Origin: Plectosphaerella cucumerina
Taxonomy: Eukaryota > Ascomycota > Sordariomycetes > Glomerellales > Plectosphaerellaceae
Reading direction: 5' to 3'
Assembly: GCA_020746995.1 (NCBI GenBank)
Contig: JAGPXD010000005.1
Coordinates: 2,976,001-3,040,000, forward strand
DNA: 64,000 nt
Shown here: piece by piece, positions 29,340-40,629 of the stretch
Numbering within the stretch: the stretch's first letter is position 1
How the letters are laid out: the number at the start of each line of letters is the position of its first letter
Translations under genes and position numbers: made by a program
Notes under the pieces: model-generated
The model's input: the letters and a program-made list of their open reading frames with translations, nothing else
What the model was told of the DNA's origin: nothing
Database searches by the model: none

Positions 29340-32284
29340 TCATACCTCATGTCGCCGGAGATACTTCGTAGGCAGCAGCCCCTGCGCACCCATGTACACC
29401 CCATGAGACCACTCTTCGTCCAGCTCCTCAATCTCAATCACATCCGCGCCCTTGGGGAACAACAGCTCGTCGTCTGCCGTTGGGTTCCATGCCCACTTTG
29501 CCGTGGCCGAGAACCCGTTCCCCCCGTCTGGCGGGAACGTCTCCGCCGACACGAGTACGACATCCCCGTCGCCCTCCGGCACCGTCCGCGGCGCCGTCGA
29601 GGCGACATCTCGCGTCACCAGGCGTTTCAGTGTGGTAGGGCCCTCGCACCAGGACCATTTCTGCAGTCCCTGGAGCTGCGAGAAGATCTCCATCTTCAAC
29701 TTCCACCCGCCCACGCGGTCAGCAACCACGTGTCGATACTGACCGCCGTGGCTCTCATGGAAAGCGACGATGACCATGCGGTGTCCGTTCTGTGGGCACC
29801 GCCGCCACCCAGCCGAGCCGTTCTCTGCGCTGATCTGGCCGCGGGATATCATCGTCGCGTAGCACGCGGTGCAGATATCATACTCCCCTGGCTTGGAGTC
29901 CGGCTCGACGGAGCTCGTGCAGCTAAAGCAGTGCAGCCGGTCCTCTGTTGGAGGGATCGAGTCCTGGCACACGTCGCATCTGGTCCGGAAAGTGAGCGGC
30001 TTGAAGGGCCCGATGACAGGTACGTTGGGCCCGTTGAGTACCGTTGCGCCGTGCGGCGGCTGAGGCGCCCGCGGGCTCGGAGGTGGCGTATGTGTCGTCT
30101 GCGGCTGGTGTGTCAGGGGGAGGAGGGGGTGGGTGCACGAGTTGCCCTGGTTGACACAGTCGTTGCAGAAGCCCCAGTCGCCCGAGTTGCACAACCCACA
30201 GTACCAGTAGCACTCGTTGGCCCAGGCAAGACAGCGACAGCAAAAGTTGCCGCTCTGTAATCGCTTCATGGGGTCGTCCGTGGTCAGTGTCCGCCGGCCC
30301 TCAGCGCCGCCGGGCGTCATCTTGGGTGGCAGGAAGCGGTTCGCCGTGAAGAGGTGCGGTCTCGGTCGGTCCTTCTGGCCAGCCTTGCGGACCGCCTCCC
30401 ACTTCTTGAACGCATCCTGGCCGAAGCCGAACCAGTTCTGGCATCCCTTGCCCCCCCGGTAGCAGTCGATGCACAAATTCCAGTTGCCGCCGGAGCACGT
30501 CCCGCAGTTGTAGTGCAATTCATATTCAATGTGTGGACGCTGGCAGGATGAGCATGAGATATACGGCTCTGGGTACAGCTGTGGCCGCGGCCGGGGTTGC
30601 AGGCCGGGCGAGTGCTGTGTCGGGGGGAGAGAGATGGCCTGGTTGACGACTGCAAGGTCAGTAGGGCGGTGGGACCTGTGAATGGCGCTGGGTGGGGGCG
30701 AGCCGAACGACGAAGACACCAGGACGGGGGAGTCGGTAACCCGGCTGGCAAAGGAGTCGCGGGATGATGCCGTGGGCGAGTGGTTGAGGAGCGGGACGGA
30801 CGGAGTGCTAGAGCTGCGGTTTTCGCTGAGGGTTGCTCTCGGCCCTGCAGGCGGCTCGATGCTATGGGTTCGGATGGAGAGGTCAGTCTGAGAACGGGCG
30901 GTCGGCCGGCTTTCCGCATGCGTGGTGCTCGACACTGGTGTTGTCGCGCTACGGCCGCCGCTAGAGTTCCTCCGCCGCCGGCGATCCCGAACCTCCAAGT
31001 GAGAGGCAGTCATAACGGGTGGTGGCCGGCTACGATCGTCGTTCACCCCGGTTGCGCTGGCAGAGCGAGAGTGTGGCCGCTGCTGTCGCCTCGTCTCAGG
31101 AGCACCGCTGGTCAAGGAGGTTGAGGATGAAGCTGCTGGTGGTGCCTGTACCGCAACTTCTTGGGTTGGCTCGGAGGATTGCCGTGCCAGAGGTGCGGCG
31201 GTGCGTCTGGATTCGCCCCTCGACCGCTCCTGCTTGTCTTTCTGTCGTCGTCGGTACGCCTCGGTGATTTTGCGGCTCAGCTCGTCATTGTTACTGAGGT
31301 CGATATTGTCCAGATCCAAGCCGTCTAGCAAACCCTCCTCCTGAATCTGGCGGGCAAACTCCTCAATCTCGCGGTCGATGTCCCGCTCGTTGATGTCGCC
31401 CGAGCTAATGAGAGAGCGCAGCGACGACTGGTGCTCGACTTGGCGACGGCGCATCTCGTTGACGGCCTCCTCCCGCCTCCTCGAGTCGCTCCTCCTGTGT
31501 CTCCTGTCGCCAGTTCTCGAGTCGGGGTGCAGGTGGTCGGAGTTCTGGCGGCCTTCCTCTCTGTGTCGTCGCCTGCTGTCGTCCTGTCGGTGGCTGTGGG
31601 CGCTCTCGCGACTTGGGTCTCGGCTTCTTCTGGAACGCTCCGAAGGCGGGCTGTCCCTCCGTCTTCGCTGTCGTGGGGCATGGGAGGACTCGACGCCGAC
31701 CTCCCGCAGGCTGAGTCCCCGCACTTCCTCAATAAGCCTCCTGTCCTCCTGTTCCAGCCGCCTGGCCTCGGGAGTCGGGCTGACGATGTGCTGCCGGGGT
31801 ATAATCTGGTCGCCACGCTTGAAGGCCTTGAGCAACTCGTCTTTCTCGGCCTGCGACCGGTCCTTGTCGGGGTTCGCGGTGACGAACATGTCGAGGAGGG
31901 TGGCGACGGTGGCGTTGTGCGCCGTGTCGCGCACGGGAGCGCGGCATGACGGGCAGGTGAAGGTGACGATGCCGTTCGGGGGCGGGTTGGGGTTGTTTTC
32001 GGCTTGAATCTCCTGGAAGGAGAACCAGTCTTTGAGGCATGCGCCGCAGTACGTGTGGAGGCAGTCGAGGAGGGTGAGAGGTTGGAAGAAGAGCTCAGCG
32101 CAGATCTGGAGGGCGATCACGCCTGGGTCAGCGGGAGGTTCAGACGGCCGAGGCGTGTCGCGTGCGGTGGGCGGGGTTGGGAAGCGAGTCGTGGCATGGA
32201 GGGGAGAGGGGTTTCAAACTCACAGAGCATGTCAGCTCCTTCTCCAGATCCAGAGATGGCTTCGAGGGTTCCATGGCCATTCAT
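29340..32284 (-). CDS. Large RING-finger protein with zinc-binding and SH3-like C-terminal domains
   Basis: Exons 32224-32284 and 29340-32122 give 947 residues. A RING-like domain starts near residue 20: ICAELFFQPLTLLDCLHTYC, then GACLKDWF and FTCPSCRAPV, as in CHFR-type ubiquitin ligases. The first cysteine pair is spaced C-x6-C (C21, C28) instead of C-x2-C. Residues about 150-510 are a disordered Arg/Ser/Glu-rich region. Further Cys-rich units follow (CSSCQRPHIEYELHYNC, CCRCLAWANECYWYC, CDVCQDSIPPTEDRLHC), looking like ZZ-type zinc fingers. The last 60 residues (LLFPKGADVIEIEELDEEW, then GVYMGAQGLLPTKYLRR) read as an SH3 domain. Inferred role: E3 ligase or scaffold. Divergent from the NLR gene. 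Confidence 0.85.
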
Positions 32285-33329
32285 GATACTGGCCCGAGGG
32301 TTGACAAGGGAAGGAGGGAAGAGAGAGCGAGTGATCGACTGCAATTTGCGAGCGAGTGAGGCAGAAATGCAGAAAGATGCGGGCAGAAGATGTTCAGGTG
32401 CCCAGCGCCGCGCCGCGCCGTGCACTGCAGCAAGCATGGAAGTTGGTCGGAAAGTTGGCTCGCCAGTCACCGCCGCCTGTTCGCCGCTGACCTGGAGGCG
32501 GGGGGCAACGGAGGAAGGCGCCTTGCCCCTTTCCAGGAAAAGGCCCGTTGGACAACTGAGTGAGATGCGCTGATGGCGGGCCTGAAAAGGCTAGGCGTGC
32601 TGCTACAGGCGGGGTCATCGCACGGCAGGCGCTGGAGAACTGCTCGGGAAGGAGCAACCCACCAGGCGGGATGGCGCTTGCTTCGGCGGTCGGCTAAGCG
32701 CACCAAGTTCACCGTACACATGCAGCACAGAGAACTTGAACATCATCGGATGAAGCCAAAAGACACCACCATCATCACTGCTTGGCAACTAGATATTAGT
32801 CCGAGTGATGGCGGTCAGCTACAGTTTGACGATTCATCGCGACAGCTTCGACAACGTCATGGTCTCAATCAGGTCTCGAAGTGACCGCGGCCTGACGCAC
32901 TACGGCTGCCCTTGAAGACAATGTGTTGCTTCACGCCCTCTGGACGTTCATGTCCCGGCGAGCTAGGTAGGCTGTGTGTTTGTACTTATTTACTCACGGG
33001 CGCTGACAAAATCCATAGGTAACTGATGCGGTATTGGCACAGGTCCGTTCCTAAGCTGACAAGGCCAGCCGCCGAAGCTATTGTGCCCGGGATTGGTCGT
33101 CCACACGATGAGGCAGCCCTCATTACGAAAGTGAGCCCGACGTGGCATGCAGCTGCGCAAGGCGTACTCGAGTGTGCCTCCTGCACGAGGGCGCGCCCAA
33201 ACTGGTTGCCTGTGAACACAGCCTGATAACCCGGGTTCATCCCCTCTTTCGGTTCGGTCGTCTTGCAAATCTTCTCCTCTCCTTTTTTTCCAGCACCAGG
33301 AAGACCATCTTTGGCCTTTTCGCAACAAA
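32285..33329. promoter_or_regulatory. Divergent intergenic region between RING protein and NLR
   Basis: 1045 bp between start codons pointing apart. Short frames on both strands lack coding character. No repeat or clear TATA box was found. Confidence 0.4.
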
Positions 33330-36300
33330 ATGGCGGAGGTCGTCGGCGTGGTAGCAGCCGCGCTCCAGTTTGCCGAAATCGCGGTCAAAACCATCAAGCT
33401 TGCCCGCGACATCTACCAAGGAGCCAAGGCGGGCCCTGTGCGTCACCAGATCACGCAGCTCGAGACATTTGTCGAAGTCGCCCAGAAAATCGCCGACTCG
33501 TGGACGCAAGACGACCCCTTGACCGAGAAGATCCTGAATCAATGCACTTCCACAGTCTCTGACCTGACGGGTCGACTTGAACGCGTCGATGCCGCTGGAA
33601 GTGTCGGTTTGGGAGAGAAGACCAAGAAGGCTCTTCGAGCTCGGTGGGAGAAGGACGACATCGAGGAGCTGTTCAAGCAGTTGTACCGGGACCAGGTGGC
33701 ATTACTTTTGCACCGCAGCTTCTCATCAGACAGGTAAAGCAGGGCAGCCGCCACGGCTGATCCCACAGCTGATCCCACAGCTGATCCCACAGCTGATCCC
33801 ACATTCACCCCGATAAAAGCCTCGGCTGACGTTTTGTAGCCATTTGATTCAAAAGGTCATGGATGGGATCCGCCAACTTCTTGACACCCGTCTTCAATAT
33901 ACGAATCCCGGAAACCTTGACGAGCGCCGTTTCTTGGAGGGCATCTTCATCACAGATCCAAGAGACGACCGGAGCGCTTTGATATCGCGAAAAGGTCACC
34001 GTGTCGAAGGAACTTGTGCCTGGGTTACGGAAACAGACGTCTATCGCTCATGGCTGTCCACGGCACCAGGGCCATCCGGTCTGATGCTCCAAGGCAGCCC
34101 AGGGAAAGGGAAAACCATGATGGCCATTTACCTGACGGAACAACTAGAGCTTCTCTCAAACGCCGGCAACCCTGTCGTCTACTTCTTCTGCGATAATCGA
34201 AATCCGAAGCAGAACACCGCTCTCTCCATCGTTCGCTCTCTTCTGTGGCAACTCTGCCGTCTCGAACCAGCCGTCCTGTGCCATGGGACGAAAGAGCTCG
34301 AAGAAAGGGGCGGCAAAGTCGACAACATCCTTACTTTCGAAACGCTGTGGAGAATCTTCGAGAAGACGAGGAAGGATGCACGCTTGGGGTCAATCACATG
34401 CGTTATTGACGGGCTCGACGAGTGTGACGACGACTCTGTCTTCGCCATCCTCAACAAGCTATGGCGACTGGGACCCGACTCTCGATTCAAGTTCTTGATC
34501 TTATCTCGGCCCCCCACGCCTCGCCAGCAACTCCCTGCAGCTACAGCGAATGTGGCCAGGCTTCTGCTCGATTCTGAAGAAGACGAGAAGGTCCACCAGG
34601 ACGTCATCGAATTCGTCAGGCAACGAGTTCGGGAGGTCGCTAACGCATCACCCGCACGGCAATGGTCTGAGAAGCTGCGGCAATACGTGGAGGCTACTCT
34701 TCAGAAGAATTCTGGAGGCACATTCCTATGGGTGGGCTTCGTCACGCAGGATTTGCAACGACGTACAAGCACAGAGGTGAGGAAGTATCTCAAGTCGCTT
34801 CCTGCAGATTTGAACGAGATCTACGACAGGATCCTCAAGGGGCTGCCAACCGAGCACCGCGCGGGGATCCGATCGCTCCTTCACTGGATCACCTTGGCAG
34901 AACACCCGATGAGGCTATCCGAGCTCGTCAACTTGATCAACATTCCCGGACCTTCAGACCGTCGCGCGGACATCTACTCGGACTCGAACTCGGACGCAGA
35001 TTCTTACCTGGAAACCGAAGAAGATGTCCTCAGAGACCTGCTGGCCTTCGTTGGTCACTTCGTTCTCGTTGTCGGACGGACCGTCTACTTCGTCCACCAG
35101 TCGGCAAAGGATTACCTCCTGCGGAGCGGTCATACCGTCGACCCCGATATTGAGTACTTCCGAATTCCCAACCGCGAAGCTGGCCACGAAGAACGAGCTC
35201 GTCAGTGCCTCGACTACCTGCATGGGCAGCTTTCCCTCGTCAAGAAAGAAGACGGGTGGGGAAGCGACGAGTACGAATACACTTCGTTCCACTACGCCCT
35301 TCACTTCTGGCGCCATCACGTCGAGAAAAGTGGAAAGAAACTGCGATACCCCGATACGATTGGCAAAATTGTACGCTTATTTCAACCCGATGATCTGCTC
35401 TGGCAGTGGCTGCAGTGCTTGGGAGAAAGGTCAACCGTCGGGCCTGCCGCAGGCTATCGTCCATTGAAGGATGGAGTTTACGGGCCCAATCCACGCATGT
35501 ATTCCGATTCGAGGATCGCATCCAACCCTCCAAACTACAGCTGTGACGCTGGCTGCCACCCCCCGATGGGTACAGCCTACGGTCGAAAAGCAGCCATGGG
35601 CACTGGTCTCAGCTTCGCGATTAGCCTCGGCCTGGACGCAGTCTTCGATCAGATGCTGGAAGAGGTACCTGTCGATGATTACATTCCGGCCGTGACCGCT
35701 GGGCCGCCCGTCTTCAACTGGCCCCTGCGCACTGCTCTGTTGTCTGGAAAGGAGAGCCACTTCCAACGACTCTTGGGCAAATACGGGCCCGTGGCTGTGT
35801 CCCACGAAAAAGACATCATCTGCTATGCCGTTTCGCATACTGATGATATCAGCTTGGTACGGGGCGTACCCGTACACGGGTATCTGAACACTCTTCTGGC
35901 AGTCACCGATGATCCACGCACGCTATACGGCAGTGACCTCCAGAAGGCACTGACCGAAGCCGTGAAGAGACGTAACATCGATGTGACTCGCCTACTCGTC
36001 GAGAAAGGCGCAGATATCAACGCAACTGACAACGACGGCAACACTCTACTTCATCAATTAGCCGATGACAACGTCACCTACCATTCGGATGCCGAAGTAA
36101 CCAGTCAGCTTGAAATGGCGCAGTATCTGCTCTCTGAGGACTGCAATCGTGTCGACCTTGACTCGATGAACAAAGGCGGCAACACGGCACTTCACCTTGC
36201 GGCTTCTCAACAGAACTCGATATTCGTGCAGTTCCTGATTTACCTCGGCGCTTCACCGAATGCCATCAATTCAGAAGGGAGATCGCTGCTTCATATGGCA

Positions 36301-37245
36301 GCAATACATCCTCATCAGGGCCTGGGTCGTTTCTGGAATGGGGAGAGAGACACGGCAAATTTTTTGGATCAGGGTCTTCCCTGGAACAGACTCCCAAACC
36401 TGGACTTGCAAGACAGATATGGTCAAAGCGCGCTTCATTTGGCTGCATCTTATGGTAACCAATCCATGGCTCGAGCTCTCCTAGATCACCAAGCCAATAC
36501 ACAGTCTAGAGATAACCGGGGTCGAACAGCGATTCACATGGCCGCGGCAGGAGCTCATCCCGGCAATCTCTGGTTGCTTCTCAGCTCTGGCGCCCATGTT
36601 GACGACATCGATCCGCAGGGCCGAACACCTCTAGCCTTGGTAGTAGAAGCTATCGACGACACCGGAGAGATAATGGATCACAGCATGTGTATTGAACACC
36701 TTGTAACATGGGACGCGGCTTGTCCTGGACAAGATGCAGAGGGTCGGACGCTGCTGCACATTCTAGCACAAAAGTTACAATCCAGAGCTCTGGCGACAGA
36801 GACCAGGAACGCCAGACGGACGGCCGATAGGTTAATGCCACGTGCAACATCTCGCCGGACTGCCCAGAATCACAGCCAGGAACATCAGATCGAGCTGGAG
36901 CGCGGGGCGGTCCGCGTACCTGTGCCACATCTCCGTCGCACTGACCTGTACGGCTCCCCATTGGACTACCCGAACTGGGTACGAGAACGACAAGAGGCGT
37001 ACGAATATTGTTGCAGCGGCGATCACATGTTTGGGAACCAAATCAGGAAGTACCTGACTGCATTGTCGGTCGACGAGGCTACGAAAGACGTCTACGGAAA
37101 GACGGCAAGAGAATATTACCCAAACGACGACTTCTGGGAGTACGAGGAGTATGTGCAGGATGAGTTGGGTGAGGAGTACGGCGAGAATGGGGAGTTGGAC
37201 GAGTCGGACGAGCTGCCGCCATCGCCGATGTGGGATTCTGAATGA
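33330..37245 (+). CDS. STAND/NLR protein: HeLo-like N-terminus, NACHT, ankyrin repeats
   Basis: Exons 33330-33733 and 33840-37245 give 1269 residues. The first about 110 residues (MAEVVGVVAAALQFAEIAVK, then LARDIYQGAK and LETFVEVAQKIADSW) match the helical fungal STAND N-terminal (HeLo-like) domain. This domain type is linked in other fungi to membrane-targeted cell death. The NACHT NTPase follows, with Walker A GSPGKGKTMM near residue 220, Walker B CVIDGLDECDDD near 323, and LSRP sensor-like and YDRILKGLP segments. Ankyrin repeats occupy about residues 830-1080 (LLVEKGADINATDNDGNTLLH, GNTALHLAASQ, GQSALHLAASYG, GRTAIHMAAAG). The tail is very acidic. Likely cytosolic non-self sensor. The intron contains four 12-bp repeats with acceptor-like ends. 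Confidence 0.93.
33757..33804 (+). repeat. 12-bp tandem repeat (four copies) inside the NLR intron
   Basis: The unit ctgatcccacag occurs at 33757, 33769, 33781 and 33793; the last copy ends in t instead of g. It lies between the donor (33734) and the used acceptor (33839) of the NLR intron. Each full copy ends in CACAG and begins with CTGAT, so it resembles a branch-plus-acceptor module. Confidence 0.95.
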
Positions 37246-37501
37246 GAGGCGATGGCGGTGTCGATGGCTCAGGTTGGGTCGTTGCTCGGAGGAGGCTTGT
37301 CTTGATCATTCCGTGGGGGCAGCAATGTGTTTCCAGCGTATCTGTAAGCAGGTCTTTCAGCCACACCGCCGAGAGGCAAGCTTGAAGCCATTCCGGGGAC
37401 TGGATATGAATGTTGACGTTGGCTATACCGTAGATACCGACAGTACATTTCCTCTCGAATATCGAGTTCATATCTTCATACATGATCCTGTCAACGTCCA
37501 C

Positions 37502-38429
37502 CTACGAGTGCGTCCACTCAGGCTTCTTCTTCTCGGCAAACGCCTTCATGCCGATCTTCTGGTCGTTGCTCCCGAATAGGCTGTGGAAGACGCGCCTCTC
37601 AAACTCGACGCCGTCGCGCAGGGGCAAGTCCTGGCTCTTGTTGACGACCTCCTTGCAGGCGTTGATGGCGACGCGCGAGTAGCCGGCGATGGTGCCGGCC
37701 GTGGCGAGGGTCTCCTCCATGAGGGCCTCGTAGGTCGGGAAGGCACGAGCGGCGAGACCCCACTGGGCGGCCTCGACGCCCGAGAAGGGCTTTCCGGTGA
37801 GAATAAGCTCCATGGCCTTTGACTTGCCAATGGCCCTGGTGAGGCGCTGGCTGCCGCCGGCGCCAGGGATGGTGCCGAGCTTGATCTCGGGCTGGCCAAA
37901 GTTGGCGCCCTCGGTGCAGTAGATGAGATCGCACATCATGGCGAGCTCGCAGCCTCCGCCGAGGGCGTGGCCGGAGACGGCGGCGATGATGGGCTTCTTG
38001 ATCTGTGTGGTGAGGAGGGACCAGGACTCGATGAAGGCTTCGGTGTAGGCCTTTGAGAAGGTGAGGGGGGCCATCTCCTTGATGTCGGCGCCGGCGGCGA
38101 AGGCCTTTTGGGAGCCGGTGAGGACGATGACGGAGGTGTCGTCGGCGTCGTTGAAGGCGCGGAGGGCGGTGTTGAGCTCGTTGATGAGAGGGGTGCACAG
38201 GGCGTTGAGGGCCTTGGGACGGTTGAGGGTGACTTGGAGCAGGGTTAGCATGTGATCGGGAGGGGAGGATGTTCAAGGGGGAGATACCTTGTCCAACGCC
38301 GGGCTGGGGCTGGGAGACCTGGATGAACTCATACTGCTGCTGCTGGCTGGCGAAGCTGCGGGTCAGCCGGGGCAGGGTAGGGGCCTGGAGGCGCGAGGCG
38401 ACGGGCCTCATGCAACGGAGGGAGTTCAT
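37502..38429 (-). CDS. Mitochondrial enoyl-CoA hydratase (crotonase type)
   Basis: Exons 38288-38429 and 37502-38232 give 290 residues, the length of mammalian ECHS1. It hydrates 2-enoyl-CoA in fatty-acid or branched amino-acid degradation. Visible motifs: AFAAGADIKEMAPL (oxyanion-hole loop), SGHALGGGCELAMMCD with the first catalytic Glu, and FGQPEIKLGTIPGAGGSQRLTR with the second Glu. An Arg/Ser-rich N-terminus (MNSLRCMRPVASRLQAPTLPR) is a mitochondrial presequence. The intron acceptor is AAG rather than CAG/TAG, but the frame joins exactly (GQ-VTLNRP). It could also be a paralogue with other short-chain specificity. Divergent from RER1. Confidence 0.93.
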
Positions 38430-39096
38430 GGTGGGAGGGGGAGGAAGTCAAGAGAGATGGTCGAGAGGAAGTAGGTGGTAATGGACACTCGAAGAGGGCG
38501 CAGAGACGTGAAATTATAGATCAATTGAAGTACGTGATGATGATCTCGGGATGATGTTACAGCTCGGGGTGGAAGTGAGACTGAGGTGAGGTTGAAGCTC
38601 CATTGCCGAAGCTCCAGCTGCATCCTCAATTAAGCCGAGGGTAGACGACCCCGACATGCCTGCGTCACTGGACCCACCCAAGCTTCTTTCCCCGTCCCCT
38701 CGGTGACTGGACGACTGATACTTCACACCGAGACAACAGAGCGATTACCTAACGGGTGAATCGGCCACGGTGCCGTGACGAACCCCTGATCCACCCGCGT
38801 GGCTGAGTCCGGGAAAACTCCGGTCGGACCCTCCCAAACTCCCTTGCCCGGTACCCCTTACGTGGCTGGATTTTGGGAGGCAATCTGCCCGGCCAGACGG
38901 GAGGCAAGAGTCAGTTCGCGCGCCACGTTGGGAGATCAGAGCTTCAACTCGTCGCGATCTGCCACATTTCTTGAGCATCACCGCCAAACAACCACGCCTA
39001 CCCCCCGACGACCCCGCCCGCGTTTCTGCTCTTTCTCTACTATAGCACACACGTCGCAACCGGTCGCAAGTCACACACACATCCCAGATCACCACG
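38430..39096. promoter_or_regulatory. Divergent intergenic region between enoyl-CoA hydratase and RER1
   Basis: 667 bp containing both promoters by position. The RER1-proximal 150 bp are C-rich, as in many fungal housekeeping leaders. No specific site is claimed. Confidence 0.4.
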
Positions 39097-39784
39097 ATGG
39101 ATTCCATGGAGCCCGAGCCTTCGCCCTTCGCCGCCGTCAGCGCGCAAGGATCCAAGCTCTCGCGGGTAAGGCGCCCGTTCCTTCCTCCAACAAGCTTCTT
39201 CGACTAACCCTCGTGCCCCCCAGAGATACCAAGCGCTCCTCGACCAGTCGACGCCCTACGTCGCCTATAGATGGATCAGCACCGGCATCTGCCTGGTGCT
39301 CTTCTTCCTGCGCATCGTCTTCGCGCAGGGCTGGTACATCGTCGCCTACGCCCTCGGCATCTACCTGCTCAACCTCTTCCTCGCCTTCCTGCAGCCCAAG
39401 TTTGACCCTTCCAGCGACGCGGCCGACGACGAGATGGAGGGCGGCTCCGTCGGCATCCTGCCCACCAAGCAGGACGAGGAGTTCAAGCCCTTCATCCGCC
39501 GCCTGCCCGAGTTCAAGTTCTGGTACTGGGCGACCCGCGCTGTCGTCATCTCCTTCTTCTGCTCGTGGTTCGAGGTCTTCAACGTCCCTGTCTTCTGGCC
39601 CGTTCTGGTCATGTACTGGATCATGCTGTTCATCCTGACGAGTATGTCACCCCCTTCTCTACCCCGTCTCTGACAGTCTGCTAACCTCATCCCTCTAGTG
39701 CGCAAGCAGATCCAGCACATGATCAAGTACCGCTACGTGCCCTTCACCATGGGCAAGAAGAACTACGCCAAGAACAGCTCATGA
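39097..39784 (+). CDS. RER1: Golgi-to-ER retrieval receptor Rer1
   Basis: Exons 39097-39165, 39224-39641 and 39699-39784 give 190 residues, the standard length. Rer1 returns escaped ER membrane proteins and unassembled subunits from the early Golgi in COPI vesicles. Four membrane segments are visible. Signature stretches: YQALLDQSTPYVAYRW, YLLNLFLAFLQPKFDP, LPEFKFWYWATRA, FNVPVFWPVLVMYWIMLF and MIKYRYVPFTMGKKNY near the C-terminus. The start is supported by an acidic, family-like N-terminus spliced in frame at codon 23. Introns are short with CTAAC branch sites. Followed in tandem by PAF1. Confidence 0.97.
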
Positions 39785-40629
39785 GGGATGGCATTCGCGG
39801 AGAATGACTCTCCTGCCAAAGCTCGACGTCCCGCACACGCGCGCCTTTAGTGTCATTGGTTTCATGTAACACCACCCGATACTCATAGACGGAGGGGAAC
39901 GCGGTCCCGAGGGGGAAAGAGGGAGACTGACGTCTTGCCCGGGGGCAAGGCCATGAGCATGTATGAAAAGAACGCAACGCACGCGAGACTGATTGACCGG
40001 CGCTCACGGGATCGGGGGGAGACTTGACGAATCGGGTTTTTTTTTTATCACGACGATACGGCAGGCAGGCACGGTATGCCATGGTCGCCCTTGCTGGGTG
40101 ATGCGATGCGATGCAGCGTAGCCAGTGGGCGTGCTTTTGGCCCCCCGAGACTATATCTTATCTTAATAGAGGAACCGGCGTTGGCAGAGGCCAGCTGGAC
40201 ATTAGCAAGAGCTTCCTATTTTCGGCGGAAGAGAATTAATCGGTTGTGAAAGGTAAGTTTGCAACTTGAAAATGTGTGGTGGTGGTGGTGGTGGTGGAAA
40301 GGAGCAGGGCGGCGGGTTTGGTCTCAGCGCGGGAGGGAAAGTAGCTCGCTCGGTGTGGTTGCGGCGCGAGACTCGAGCTTCAGCCTCGTGGACTTTTTCC
40401 CACCACACACCACTACCACCACTCAATTCGCCCTTCACCACCAGCTCCTCCAACCACCACCCAAACGCCCGACCGTATCGCGCACGGCTGCTACCGATTG
40501 AAACGCGTTCATCGGTCGATCTCCATACCTCATCGACGACACCCGCTGCTTCCTACCTCGAATTGCACGCTCCTCCCGACACAAAGCGTCACTCGTCCGC
40601 ACCCTTGGTCCCGCGACCAAACCGCCGCA
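39785..40629. other. Tandem intergenic region between RER1 and PAF1
   Basis: 845 bp. It contains a T10 tract (40037-40046) and a GTG trinucleotide run (entered separately), then a CA/CCA-rich leader before the PAF1 ATG. No gene is apparent. Confidence 0.5.
40276..40297. repeat. GTG/GGT microsatellite
   Basis: A perfect (GTG)7 run plus one G in the promoter-side spacer of PAF1, about 330 bp before its start codon. Confidence 0.95.
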
